A DNA stretch of 64,000 nt, taken from NCBI RefSeq assembly GCF_005517195.1, contig NZ_CP040244.1:2870001-2934000 (forward strand), written 5' to 3'. Under the pieces are notes generated by a model, which worked only from the letters and a program-made list of their open reading frames with translations, was not told where the DNA came from and ran no database searches. The DNA is from Streptomyces vilmorinianum (GTDB taxonomy: Bacteria > Actinomycetota > Actinomycetes > Streptomycetales > Streptomycetaceae). Positions 25,119 through 33,159 of the stretch are shown in pieces. The position numbers were made by a program, and so were the translations under genes. Numbering within the stretch: the first letter of the stretch is position 1; each line of letters starts with the position of its first letter.

Positions 25119-25556
25119 CTACGAGCGGCGCCATTTCTCCTGGACGACGACCGAGCGCAGCCGCCAGCCCTGCTCCGTCCGCAGAAGGGAGAACGCGTAC
25201 CGCCCGCCGCAGACGAAGTCCTCGCCCGACTCGAAGCGCATCGGGTTCACGTAGTCGGCCTGGACCTCCGCGCTGTCGCCGGGGTAGCCGCCGAGGTCCT
25301 GGATGCTCACCCGCCGGTTCACGATGAGGTGCTGGCGTACCGGGAAGAGGCGCATCGTCTCGGCGAGCCAGTCGGCGATCTCGGCCGCCGGGCCCTCGAC
25401 ACCGCCGGACCCGCGGTAGTCGGCCCTGCCGTCGGGGGTGAACAGCGCCCGGTAGCCCGCCCAGTCGGAGTCGTCCACGGCCACCGCGTACCCGGTGACA
25501 AGGTCGTTGATGGCCAGCCGGTCCATCACGGTCGCGAGATCCACGCGCTGCGTCAT
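25119..25556 (-). CDS. SnoaL-like (NTF2-fold) protein
   Basis: This 145-residue single-domain protein has the NTF2/SnoaL_4 pattern: a first helix MDRLAINDLVTGYAVAVDDSDW, then YRALFTPDGRADYRGSGG, and a late strand GGRYAFSLLRTEQGWRLRSV. Such proteins act as cyclases, dehydratases or steroid-isomerase-like enzymes, or are non-catalytic; nothing nearby fixes the substrate. I choose ATG 25556, with GAGG four bases upstream, over an in-frame start 12 codons earlier. Confidence 0.8.
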   Translation of the reverse strand: MTQRVDLATVMDRLAINDLVTGYAVAVDDSDWAGYRALFTPDGRADYRGSGGVEGPAAEIADWLAETMRLFPVRQHLIVNRRVSIQDLGGYPGDSAEVQADYVNPMRFESGEDFVCGGRYAFSLLRTEQGWRLRSVVVQEKWRRS

Positions 25557-25639
25557 CGCCTCAGTGTCGGGCAGGGAGCGGCGCGGGGCCAAGAGCCGTG
25601 CCGCGAGGGCGTGGTCGGATCCCGGTCATACTTCTGGAC

Positions 25640-26230
25640 ATGCGTATCGACATCGATCCCGACCTCAGCGACCGGAACGCCTTCTACCGGCTGCTCACCG
25701 CCACCGTCGTACCCCGGCCGATCGCCTGGATCTCCACGACCTCGGCGGACGGGACCGACAATCTGGCCCCGCACTCCTTCTTCACGATCTCGTCGGTGGC
25801 GCCGCCGGTGGTCCAGTTCACCTCGGTGGGCCGCAAGGACTCGCTGCGCAACATCGAGGACACGGGCGAGTTCGTCGTGAACCTCGCGCCCGAGCCGCTG
25901 TTCGAGCAGATCAACGCGACGGCGACGGACTTCCCGCGCGGGATGAGCGAGTTCGACGTGTGCGGGGTGGAGCGCGAGCCGAGCCTGCGGGTCAAGGCGC
26001 CGCGGGTGGCGGACTCGCCGGTGGCGCTGGAGTGCGAGCTGCACACCACGCTGCGGATCGGTGACTCGACCGTCGTGTTCGGGCGCGTGGTGCACGCGGC
26101 TGTGGACGAGGCCGTCATGGTGGACGGTCACCCCGACATCACGCTCATGCGGCCGCTGACCCGGCTCGGCCGGAACGAGTGGGGGACGCTGGGCGGCATC
26201 CGGGAGATCGCCCGGGTGCCGTACGCCTGA
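25640..26230 (+). CDS. flavin reductase-like domain protein
   Basis: This 196-residue flavin reductase family protein has the FMN-binding segments VVPRPIAWISTTSADGTDNLAPHSFF and TGEFVVNLAPEPLFEQINAT. The C-terminal piece (HPDITLMRPLTRLGRNEWG) fits the DIM6/NTAB subgroup. It probably binds FMN and could supply reduced flavin to a monooxygenase, but the FAD monooxygenase at 21257 is a one-component class that would not need it. ATG 25640 follows CATACT by seven bases and lacks a Shine-Dalgarno, so it may be leaderless. Confidence 0.85.
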   Translation: MRIDIDPDLSDRNAFYRLLTATVVPRPIAWISTTSADGTDNLAPHSFFTISSVAPPVVQFTSVGRKDSLRNIEDTGEFVVNLAPEPLFEQINATATDFPRGMSEFDVCGVEREPSLRVKAPRVADSPVALECELHTTLRIGDSTVVFGRVVHAAVDEAVMVDGHPDITLMRPLTRLGRNEWGTLGGIREIARVPYA

Positions 26231-26246
26231 CAGGTCCCGGCTGGTC

Positions 26247-26462
26247 CTAGGCGGCTTCCCATCGGTGGGGGCGGCCGCCGCGCCACTCCACCAGGTGGGG
26301 ATCGTCCAGGATCATGTCGGCGTCCTCGAGCCCGGCGCGGCGCAGGAACTCGACGAGGTCGGTGTCGTTGTGCGCGAGGCCCACGATCTGCCCGCGCACG
26401 GTGACCCGCCGCCCGCCGCCGGGGGAGGGGCGGTGCACGACGATGGGTGCTTGCCAGGCCAT
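26247..26462 (-). CDS. small conserved hypothetical protein, 71 aa
   Basis: I do not recognise the family, but the sequence looks like a real protein: VTVRGQIVGLAHNDTDLVEF, then RAGLEDADMILDDPHLVEWR and GGRPHRWEAA. It is acidic and probably cytosolic. It converges on the flavin reductase gene with a 16-bp gap. Its upstream region holds four 10-bp direct repeats and a 23-bp inverted repeat, unusual for so small a gene, and suggests specific regulation. Confidence 0.6.
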   Translation of the reverse strand: MAWQAPIVVHRPSPGGGRRVTVRGQIVGLAHNDTDLVEFLRRAGLEDADMILDDPHLVEWRGGRPHRWEAA

Positions 26463-26500
26463 GGTTCCAGGGTGCGTCGGGGCTCCGAAGATCGCCCGGC

Positions 26501-26540
26501 GGATCCGGGCCGATCCGGGCGTATCCGGGCCGATCCCGGC
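26501..26540. repeat. four helically phased 10-bp repeats
   Basis: The decamer NNATCCGGGC occurs four times head to tail with exact 10-bp spacing (starts 26501, 26511, 26521, 26531; the last reads ATCCCGGC). It lies 39-78 bases upstream of the 71-residue gene on the opposite strand. The one-turn spacing would place bound proteins on one DNA face. Confidence 0.6.
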
Positions 26541-26554
26541 GCCACCGCGGGGAG

Positions 26555-26577
26555 CCGTTCGCACGGGGTGTGAACGG
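26555..26577. promoter_or_regulatory. 23-bp inverted repeat, possible operator
   Basis: CCGTTCGCAC and GTGTGAACGG flank a GGG centre; nine of ten positions are complementary. The size fits a dimeric repressor site upstream of the 71-residue gene. Confidence 0.5.
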
Positions 26578-26638
26578 AACGCGTCGACCCGGCCGGCGTA
26601 CACGCTCGTGGCCCGCCCGCGACGGCGGGAGGATCGTC

Positions 26639-26659
26639 GCGTCCCTTCGGGAGGGACGC
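26639..26659. terminator. hairpin, possible second uppP terminator
   Basis: GCGTCCCT and AGGGACGC form a perfect 8-bp stem with a TCGGG loop, 115 bases beyond the uppP stop. It could back up the main hairpin or protect the small gene from readthrough. Confidence 0.4.
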
Positions 26660-26741
26660 ACCTGAGAAGAGTCGCCGGAGACCCCCGAGTCCGGCGCCCC
26701 GTCCCGATCTGGCGCAACCCGGTACCCGCCCGACCGGACAT

Positions 26742-26770
26742 GAGCCCGTCCGCCTCACGCGGACGGGCTC
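26742..26770 (-). terminator. uppP terminator hairpin
   Basis: A perfect 12-bp stem (26742-26753 and 26759-26770) with a 5-nt loop begins three bases after the uppP stop codon. It has no U-tract, as usual in Streptomyces. Confidence 0.75.
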
Positions 26771-26773
26771 CGG

Positions 26774-27649
26774 TCATTCCGCGCTCTCGCCCGCGTGGGG
26801 GCTGAGGACGTCCGTGCCGACCAGGATGAACAGGACGATGCCCAGCACGATCCGGTAGATCACGAACGGCATGAAGCTCTTGGTCGTGATGAACTTCATG
26901 AACCAGGCGATCACGGCGTATCCGACACCGAACGCGATGATCGTCGCGAAGACCGTCGGACCCCAGGACACATGGCCGCCCTCGGCCGCGTCCTTCAGTT
27001 CGAAGAGGCCGGAGGCGAGCACTGCCGGGATGGCCAGCAGGAACGAGTACCGGGCCGCCGCCTCGCGGGTGTAGCCCATCAGCAGACCGCCGGAGATCGT
27101 CGCGCCCGAGCGGGAGACGCCGGGGACCAGGGCCATCGCCTGGCAGACGCCGAAGATCAGGCCGTCCCTCACACCGAGGTCCTTGAGCGTCTTGCGCTCG
27201 CGGATGGCGCGGTGCTTGCCGCCGATCTCGTCGCGGGCCGCCAGACGGTCGGCGACGCCGAGGACGATGCCCATCACGATGAGCGTCGTGGCGGTCAGCC
27301 GCAGATCGCGGAACGGGCCCTCGATCTGGTCCTTGAGCGTGACGCCGAGAACGCCGATCGGGATCGATCCGACGATCACCAGCCAGCCCATCTGGGCGTC
27401 GTGGTCGCCGCGCATCGACTTGTCGTGCAGCGAGCGGAACCAGGCCGAGACGATCCGCGCGATGTCCTTGCGGAAGTAGATCAGGACGGCGGCCTCCGTA
27501 CCGATCTGGGTGATCGCGGTGAACGCCGCGCCCGGGTCCTCCCAGCCGGCGAAGGCGGCGGTGAGGCGGAGGTGCGCGCTGGAGGAGATGGGAAGGAACT
27601 CCGTCAGCCCCTGGACGAGTCCGAGGATGAATGATTCGAACCAACTCAT
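26774..27649 (-). CDS. uppP: undecaprenyl-diphosphatase (BacA family)
   Basis: This 291-residue polytopic membrane enzyme has both BacA signature motifs: GLTEFLPISSSAHL near the N-terminus and ALVPGVSRSGATISGG in the middle. UppP recycles undecaprenyl diphosphate to the monophosphate, supplying the lipid carrier for peptidoglycan and teichoic acid synthesis, and its overproduction confers bacitracin resistance. No good Shine-Dalgarno precedes ATG 27649. A 12-bp terminator hairpin follows the stop. The 186-bp upstream gap to the HxlR gene shows no other gene. Confidence 0.95.
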   Translation of the reverse strand: MSWFESFILGLVQGLTEFLPISSSAHLRLTAAFAGWEDPGAAFTAITQIGTEAAVLIYFRKDIARIVSAWFRSLHDKSMRGDHDAQMGWLVIVGSIPIGVLGVTLKDQIEGPFRDLRLTATTLIVMGIVLGVADRLAARDEIGGKHRAIRERKTLKDLGVRDGLIFGVCQAMALVPGVSRSGATISGGLLMGYTREAAARYSFLLAIPAVLASGLFELKDAAEGGHVSWGPTVFATIIAFGVGYAVIAWFMKFITTKSFMPFVIYRIVLGIVLFILVGTDVLSPHAGESAE

Positions 27650-27835
27650 GGGGCTAGGGCCGTCCCGAATGTGCTCGTGCGGTCAGAAAAAGGTCACGGC
27701 GACATCCGCACCGAAACGCACATCGCGGGTATCGCAGGTCACGGAGGCGTTCACGGTGCGGGGTCGCGACGGTCGGATCGGAGATCCACCGCCGGTCGTT
27801 GCGCAGCGTACCGTCCCGAAGTGACGGCCTTGATC

Positions 27836-28297
27836 TCAGGTCTCCACGGGGCCTGTGGTCGTCCAGCCCGGCGCCCGCATGTGATGGGTCAGGCTCGCGG
27901 CGTCCGCCTCGTCGCCGCAGCACGCGCAGACGACCCGGGGGCTGAGCACCTCGCCGCAGCTGTGCTCCAGGAGCACCGGGCGGTCCTCGGCGTTCAGATG
28001 GCGGTCGCCCCAGGCCATCAGCGTCAGCAGCACCGGCTGCAGTTCCTGTCCGGCCGCCGTGGCCTGGTACTCGAAGCGCGGCGGCCGCTCGCTGTATGGC
28101 ACCTTCTCCAGGATCCCGGCCTCCACCAGCCGCTTCAGGCGCGCGGTGAGGATGTCCCGCGGGGCCCCGGTGTTGCGGGCGATCCGGTCGAAGCGGCGGA
28201 CACCGAGCGAGACCTCGCGCAGGACGAGCAGTGCGTACTTCTCGCCGACGAGGGCGAGGGTGTCGGCGATCGAGCAGGGGCGGGGGGCGGCCTTCAT
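27836..28297 (-). CDS. HxlR-family transcriptional regulator
   Basis: This 153-residue winged-helix protein matches HxlR: CSIADTLALVGEKYALLVLR at the start, IARNTGAPRDILTARLKRLVEAGILEK as the recognition region, and YSERPPRFEYQATAAGQEL. Its C-terminal tail has a cluster of cysteines (EHSCGEVL and VCACCGDE), suggesting zinc binding or thiol sensing. It is divergent from a thiolase gene and likely controls it; a TTTGA/TCAAA dyad lies between. TAGGCT seven bases before ATG 28297 indicates a leaderless mRNA. Confidence 0.88.
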   Translation of the reverse strand: MKAAPRPCSIADTLALVGEKYALLVLREVSLGVRRFDRIARNTGAPRDILTARLKRLVEAGILEKVPYSERPPRFEYQATAAGQELQPVLLTLMAWGDRHLNAEDRPVLLEHSCGEVLSPRVVCACCGDEADAASLTHHMRAPGWTTTGPVET

Positions 28298-28329
28298 GCG
28301 CCCCAGCCTAAGGCAGTCGGTGGGGAGGG

Positions 28330-28358
28330 TTTGAGATTCAAATTGACTGGGCTATGTT
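28330..28358. promoter_or_regulatory. operator-like dyad and promoter between HxlR and thiolase genes
   Basis: TTTGA-GAT-TCAAA (28330-28342) is a 5-3-5 dyad, and its centre overlaps TTGAGA (28331-28336), which with TATGTT (28353-28358) at 16-bp spacing forms a promoter toward the thiolase gene. HxlR binding there would block the -35 region. Confidence 0.5.
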
Positions 28359-28415
28359 ACTGACAGGTCTTGGTCCAGTTTTCCAACTCACCAGGTGATC
28401 GAGGAGCCCGTCATC

Positions 28416-29585
28416 ATGCGCGACGCCGTCATCGTCGAAGCCGTCCGTACGCCCATAGGCAAGGGAAAGGCGAACGGTGCTCTGTCCCAGGTCCACCCCG
28501 TCGCCCTGCTCTCGCACACCCTCGGTGCCCTGATCGAGCGCAGCGGCATCGACCCGGCCCTCGTGGACGACGTCATCGGCGGCACCGTCGACCAGGTCGG
28601 CGAGCAGGCCATGAACACCACCCGGTACGCCTGGCTCGGCGCCGGCTTCCCCGAGTCCGTGCCCGCCACCACCGTCGACCGGCAGTGCGGCTCCTCCCAG
28701 CAGGCCGTGCACTTCGCGGCGCAGGGGGTGATCTCGGGGGCGTACGACATCGCCGTCGCCTGCGGGGTCGAGTCGATGAGCCGGGTCCCGATGTGGTCGA
28801 ACGTGCCGCCCGGCGCGGACCCCTTCGGTCCCGGTGTCGCGGAGCGCTACCCCGAGGGCCTGGTCCCGCAGGGCATCAGCGCGGAACTGATCGCCGCCAA
28901 GTGGTCCATCGGCCGCGAGGCCATGGACGAGTTCGCCACCGCCTCGCACGCAAAGGCCGCCCGCAGCTGGGAGGCCGGGCTCTTCGACGCCGAGGTCGCC
29001 CCCTACGGGGACGTCCGCCGCGACGAGTCCGTACGTCCCTCGACCACGGCGGCGATCCTGGCCGGGCTGCGGCCCGCCTTCCAGGACCCCGCCTTCGGCG
29101 AGCGCTTCCCGCAGATCGACTGGTCGGTGACCGCGGGCAACAGCAGCCCCACGAACGACGGCGCCTCGGCCGTGCTCGTCATGGCGGCGGAGACCGCCGA
29201 ACGACTCGGGCTGCGCCCGCTGGCCCGGCTGCACAGCTTCGCCGTGACCGGCTCGGACCCGCTGCTCATGCTCACCGGCGTCATCCCCGCGACGGAGAAG
29301 GTGCTGCGCAGGGCGGGGCTCGGACTCGACGACATCGACCTCTTCGAAATCAACGAGGCGTTCGCGAGCGTGGTGCTCGCGTGGCAGCAGGAGACCGGCG
29401 CGGACCCGGCCAAGGTCAACGTCCACGGCGGCGCCATCGCGCTCGGCCACCCCCTCGGCGCCAGCGGCACCCGCCTGACGACCACCCTGATCCACGCCCT
29501 GCGGGCCCGGGGCGCCCGGTACGGACTCCAGGCGATGTGCGAGGCGGGCGGCCTGGCCAACGCGATGATCGTGGAGGCGCTCTGA
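28416..29585 (+). CDS. thiolase / acetyl-CoA C-acyltransferase
   Basis: This 389-residue enzyme has the thiolase motifs: nucleophilic Cys91 in DRQCGSSQQAVHFAAQ, NEAFAS, the GHPLGASGTR His motif, and the second catalytic Cys in MCEAGGLANAM. The family catalyses CoA-dependent cleavage of 3-ketoacyl-CoA or the reverse Claisen condensation. No acyl-CoA dehydrogenase or hydratase is adjacent; the HxlR neighbour suggests inducible expression. I choose ATG 28416, with GAGGAG upstream, over an in-frame GTG seven codons earlier. Confidence 0.92.
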   Translation: MRDAVIVEAVRTPIGKGKANGALSQVHPVALLSHTLGALIERSGIDPALVDDVIGGTVDQVGEQAMNTTRYAWLGAGFPESVPATTVDRQCGSSQQAVHFAAQGVISGAYDIAVACGVESMSRVPMWSNVPPGADPFGPGVAERYPEGLVPQGISAELIAAKWSIGREAMDEFATASHAKAARSWEAGLFDAEVAPYGDVRRDESVRPSTTAAILAGLRPAFQDPAFGERFPQIDWSVTAGNSSPTNDGASAVLVMAAETAERLGLRPLARLHSFAVTGSDPLLMLTGVIPATEKVLRRAGLGLDDIDLFEINEAFASVVLAWQQETGADPAKVNVHGGAIALGHPLGASGTRLTTTLIHALRARGARYGLQAMCEAGGLANAMIVEAL

Positions 29586-30080
29586 GGGTGAGGGCCTGTC
29601 TCTTGAATGAGGCGGTTGATGCGGTCGGAACGCCTGAACGAGACCGAACGACCGTCCCGGACTCGAAGCTCTCGCCGGACATGTCCGGCCCCTCGCCCAG
29701 ATGCTCACCGAGCGTCAGGGCGAGCGGATCCCGCGGTGGCTCACGGCGCGACGCACAAGTACGAGTGGCCCGCGGCGACTTCGGTAATGCCGCGCTCAAC
29801 TCGCCGCGTGTCAAGGGGTGAACACAGCAGTGCGGTACGATCCCGTATGGCGTAATGGAAGTCAGCGCCTGTGCAGCACCGTGCGGATTCGGGTCTGTCG
29901 TGCCTTCGTCGCCGATTCGGCCGCGCGTGTGCGCACTGCCCCGCCGGGTGCGCCCGCTCTGAGGATGTTCAGAGCGCATTCTTCCGATAGTGCGCTACCG
30001 GCCGGCGTCGATCCGCACCGCCCGTACGAGCCTCGCCGATCCGTCGTTGATCGGTGCGCAGGCTCCTTTCTGGAGACGAC
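29586..30080. other. 495-bp region: IS remnant and long structured leader of the IMPDH gene
   Basis: There is no intact gene. The left part contains a transposase fragment (29638-29787). The right part carries an 8-bp perfect hairpin CGCTCTGA/TCAGAGCG (29955-29962 and 29969-29976), and two mutually exclusive pairings near the ribosome binding site: CGCACCG/CGGTGCG (30014-30020 with 30052-30058) or CCGATC/GATCGG (30036-30041 with 30049-30054). TACGAT at 29833-29838 might be a -10 box, giving a leader of about 240 nt. Confidence 0.5.
29638..29787 (+). pseudogene. remnant of an ISL3-type transposase
   Basis: In one frame, 49 codons read LEALAGHVRPLAQMLTERQG, then ERIPRWLTARR, closely resembling the C-terminal part of ISL3-family transposases (HVRxFAxML...G..LPxWL). 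A stop codon precedes it at 29635, and the frame decays into another stop at 29785, before the downstream VEG..N.KxxKR motif. No terminal inverted repeats were seen. It is a dead fragment marking a past insertion just upstream of the IMPDH gene. Confidence 0.55.
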
Positions 30081-31574
30081 GTGAAAATCCTCCCCGAGAT
30101 TTCTCGCACGCTGAGTGAGTACCTCCTCATTCCGGGCCTGACCACAGAAGACTGCACGCCGGACAATGTGGATCTCGGGGCGCCGTTGGTCCGTCACCGG
30201 GTCGGCGAGGAGCCGGGGATCCGGGTCGCCACCCCCATGGTGAGCGCCATCATGCAGGCCGTGTCGTCACCGAGCCTGGCGGTGGCGCTGGCGCAGGTCG
30301 GCGGGCTGTCGTTCATCCACCAGAATCAGCAGATCGAGGACCAGGTCGCGGACGTGCTGGCGGTGAAGCGGCACAAGGCCGGCTTCCGGACCAGCGACGT
30401 CACCGTAGCGCCGCTGACGCCACTCGGTGAGGTCGCCCGGCGGTTGGCCGACACCGAGCAGGGCGTGGCCGTGGTCACGGAGAGCGGGGAGGCGGACGGC
30501 GAGTTCCTGGGGATCATCAGCCTCGACGACTTCCACCTGGAGCGCCACGGGGCCTCCGAGACGGCCCACAACCGGATGCGGGGCCGGAACAATCTCGTCA
30601 CCGCACCGGCCTCGGTTTCGCTGTCCGAGGCGAACGAGCTGATCTGGCAGCACCATCTGGACGTGCTGCCGGTAATCGAGGACGGCCGGGTCGTCTCCTT
30701 GGTCCTCAAGAGGGACTATCAGGCCCACAAGACGTACCACCGTGCGACGGTGGACAGCGAAAAGCGTCTGCGTGTGGGGGCCGGTGTCAATTCCCGTGAC
30801 TTCAAGGACCGCATTCCCGCTCTGGTGGAGGCCGGCGCGGACGTGCTGTGTCTGGACTCCTCCGACGGCTATTCCGTATACCAGGCGAAGACCCTCGAAT
30901 TCGCCCGGGAGACGTACGGGGATGACGCTTTCGTCGGTGCGGGGAATGTCGTCGACGGGCGGGCTTTCCGATACCTGGCCGATGCGGGCGCGGCGTTCGT
31001 GAAGGTCGGGATCGGCGGCGGGGCCATCTGCACCACCCGGGCGCAGAAGGGCATCGGCCGCGGGCAGGCCTCCGCGCTGCTCGACGTGGTCGAGGCGCGC
31101 GACGCCTACGCCCAGGAGACCGGGGTGTACGTGCCGCTGTGCTGCGACGGCGGTCTGCTCAACGACTCGCACATGGCGATGGCGCTGGCGATGGGGGCGG
31201 ACTTCATCATGCTCGGCCGCTACTTCGCCCGGCTCGACGAGAGTCCGTCGCGGAAGATGCAGATCGGCGGCCAGTGGTACAAGGAGTACTGGGGGGAGGG
31301 CTCGCGGCGCGCGCAGAACGCGGCCCGCTACGGTCAGCGCGGCCAGATGGTCTTCGAGGAGGGCGTCGACGGCTACGTGCCCTACGCCGGCAGCCTGTAC
31401 GACAACGTGGAGCGGACCAGGGCGAAGCTCACCTCGACGATGATCAGCTGCGGGTCGACGAACCTGCGGGACTTCCACCGCGATGCGGTGCTCGTTCCGG
31501 TGTCCGCGGAGTCGTTCAAGCAGACCGGCGCCGAGGTGCAGCTGCGCCGGCCCACCATCGACTCCGGAGAGTGA
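30081..31574 (+). CDS. IMP dehydrogenase, Tritrichomonas-type
   Basis: This 497-residue enzyme is an IMPDH with two CBS domains (about residues 95-215), the catalytic Cys317 in GIGGGAICTTR, and the flap Arg416-Tyr417. It is unlike the usual bacterial GuaB: it runs colinear with Tritrichomonas foetus IMPDH from EYLLIPGLTTEDCTP to YVPYAGSLYDNVE, and the key residues keep a constant offset of two (C319, K310, R322, R418, Y419 there; C317, K308, R320, R416, Y417 here). It oxidises IMP to XMP with NAD, committing to GMP. It is probably a second IMPDH beside a housekeeping GuaB. GTG start with GGAG upstream; long leader. Confidence 0.88.
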   Translation: MKILPEISRTLSEYLLIPGLTTEDCTPDNVDLGAPLVRHRVGEEPGIRVATPMVSAIMQAVSSPSLAVALAQVGGLSFIHQNQQIEDQVADVLAVKRHKAGFRTSDVTVAPLTPLGEVARRLADTEQGVAVVTESGEADGEFLGIISLDDFHLERHGASETAHNRMRGRNNLVTAPASVSLSEANELIWQHHLDVLPVIEDGRVVSLVLKRDYQAHKTYHRATVDSEKRLRVGAGVNSRDFKDRIPALVEAGADVLCLDSSDGYSVYQAKTLEFARETYGDDAFVGAGNVVDGRAFRYLADAGAAFVKVGIGGGAICTTRAQKGIGRGQASALLDVVEARDAYAQETGVYVPLCCDGGLLNDSHMAMALAMGADFIMLGRYFARLDESPSRKMQIGGQWYKEYWGEGSRRAQNAARYGQRGQMVFEEGVDGYVPYAGSLYDNVERTRAKLTSTMISCGSTNLRDFHRDAVLVPVSAESFKQTGAEVQLRRPTIDSGE

Positions 31575-31591
31575 TCTGACCGGGCGGGCCC

Positions 31592-32374
31592 CTAATGCCC
31601 CTCCGGGGCTCCCGCGGTCGCGAGGGGGCGTTCCAGCACCCGCCCCGGCTCCGTGGCCGCCGACTGGACCGTAGGCGTCGCGCGCAGGCCGTGGCGCTTG
31701 CGCCAGGCGACGGCCGCCGCGGCCAAGCCGGACACGACGATGAACCCCATCGAGATCAGAAACGCGGGCGAGGTCGGCGACCCGGCCTCGCTGCCCGCCA
31801 CCACATAGGCCGCCGTGTTCGGCACCGACCCGATGGCCGTCGCCAGGAGGAACGGCGCGTATCCCATACGGGAGACCGCCGCGCAGTAGTTGGCGGCGGC
31901 GAACGGCACCCCGGGGAAGAGCCGGATCGCCAGCATCGAACGGAAACCGTGCCGGCTCAGCTGCCCGTCCGCCGCCCGCAGCCAGCGGCCCCGCAGCAGT
32001 GGCCGCAGCGCGTCCTGCCCCAGCACCCGCCCGAGGGTGAACGCGATGCCCGCCCCCAGCACCGTCCCCGCCAGCGCCGCCAGGAGACCCGCCTGGGTGC
32101 CGAAGAGCGCGCCCGCGGCCAGGTTCAGGATCGGCCGGGGTACGAAGGCGGCGGTGCACACCCCGTACGCGAGACCGAACAGCACCACCGCGCCCACGCC
32201 GCTCATGTGCGGCGGCCAGCCCGCCTGGAGCAGCCGCTGGGGCTCGTACAGCACCACGGTCGTCGCCGCGGTGAGCAGCACCACGGCGAGCAGGGAAAGC
32301 CGCGACCAGGGCGACAGCAGAGCCCGGGAGCAGCGGGTGAGAGAGCCCGGCGGCCGGGAGACGGGGTCGAGCAT
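31592..32374 (-). CDS. TVP38/TMEM64 (VTT domain) membrane protein
   Basis: This 260-residue membrane protein has the VTT-domain core: VPRPILNLAAGALFGTQAGLLAALAGTVLGAGIAFTLGR, then IRLFPGVPFAAANYCAAVSRMGY and IGSVPNTAAYVVAG. VTT/DedA-like proteins are lipid scramblases or flippases in several organisms; the role here is not established. It faces IMPDH convergently with only 17 bases between the stops. TACTCT six bases before ATG 32374 suggests a leaderless transcript; an in-frame GTG at 32398 is the alternative. Confidence 0.85.
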   Translation of the reverse strand: MLDPVSRPPGSLTRCSRALLSPWSRLSLLAVVLLTAATTVVLYEPQRLLQAGWPPHMSGVGAVVLFGLAYGVCTAAFVPRPILNLAAGALFGTQAGLLAALAGTVLGAGIAFTLGRVLGQDALRPLLRGRWLRAADGQLSRHGFRSMLAIRLFPGVPFAAANYCAAVSRMGYAPFLLATAIGSVPNTAAYVVAGSEAGSPTSPAFLISMGFIVVSGLAAAAVAWRKRHGLRATPTVQSAATEPGRVLERPLATAGAPEGH

Positions 32375-32442
32375 CCGGGGAGAGTAACCGACAACCACAT
32401 GTGATCGCCGTAATGTCCGTCATCCGCCGTAGTGTGAGGCGC

Positions 32443-33159
32443 ATGACGACTGCCGTGTCCGCTGTGCCCGCCGTGCCCGACAGCGCTCTCGCCGACACCG
32501 TGCTCGCCCGCCTCACGGAGGTCTACCCCGCCGCCGGCGACCCCTTCCGGGCCCAGGAGATGATCGCGTACGTGAAGGGCGTCGCGCCCTTCCTCGGGAT
32601 CCGCACCCCCGAGCGGCGCGCCCTGTCCCGTACCGTCCTCGACGGCACCCCGCGACCCGACGAGGCCGACTGCGTGGCCGTCGCCCTGCGCTGCTTCGCG
32701 CTCCCCGAGCGCGAGTACCACTACTTCGCCGTCGACTACCTGCGCCGCCACGTGAAGCGCTGCTCGTCCGGCTTCCTGCCCGTCGCCCGGCAGCTCGTCA
32801 CCACGGACTCGTGGTGGGACACGGTCGACCACCTCGCCGTCCATGTCGTCGGCGGCCTCGTCGCCGCCGACCCGGCGCTCGCCCTCCGGATGGACGAGTG
32901 GATCGAGGACGACGACCTCTGGGTCGCGCGCACCGCGCTGCTGCACCAGCTCCGGTTCAAGGACGCCACCGACACCGAGCGGCTGTTCGGCTACTGCCTG
33001 CGCCGGGCCGGCGACACCGACTTCTTCCTCCGCAAGGCGATCGGCTGGGCCCTGCGCGAGTACGCCAAGACCGGCCCCGCCGAGGTGCGCGCGTTCGTCG
33101 AGCAGAACCGCGGCCTGCTCGCGCCGCTCTCCGTGCGCGAGGCGCTCAAGCACCTCTGA
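32443..33159 (+). CDS. DNA alkylation repair enzyme (AlkD-like)
   Basis: This 238-residue all-helical HEAT-like protein matches the DNA alkylation repair family (AlkD/AlkC): MIAYVKGVAPFLGIRTPERR, EREYHYFAVDYLRRH, DSWWDTVDHLAVHVVGG, and the catalytic-region FLRKAIGWALREYAKTGP. AlkD glycosylases remove bulky or cationic N3/N7-alkylpurines. The Trp-Trp-Asp triplet is typical of the active site. TAGTGT seven bases before ATG 32443 suggests a leaderless mRNA. It is divergent from the TVP38 gene across a 68-bp gap. Confidence 0.9.
   Translation: MTTAVSAVPAVPDSALADTVLARLTEVYPAAGDPFRAQEMIAYVKGVAPFLGIRTPERRALSRTVLDGTPRPDEADCVAVALRCFALPEREYHYFAVDYLRRHVKRCSSGFLPVARQLVTTDSWWDTVDHLAVHVVGGLVAADPALALRMDEWIEDDDLWVARTALLHQLRFKDATDTERLFGYCLRRAGDTDFFLRKAIGWALREYAKTGPAEVRAFVEQNRGLLAPLSVREALKHL

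Larger units (their letters stand above)
26463..26773. other. 311-bp intergenic region with phased repeats, dyad and two hairpins
   Basis: There is no gene here. From left to right the region holds a run of four 10-bp direct repeats (26501-26540), a 23-bp dyad (26555-26577), a hairpin (26639-26659) and the uppP terminator (26742-26770). Confidence 0.6.

Noticed and set aside
29820..29900. Possible tRNA-like segment before the IMPDH leader
   Set aside because: No acceptor stem, T-loop or anticodon arm could be built from the sequence.
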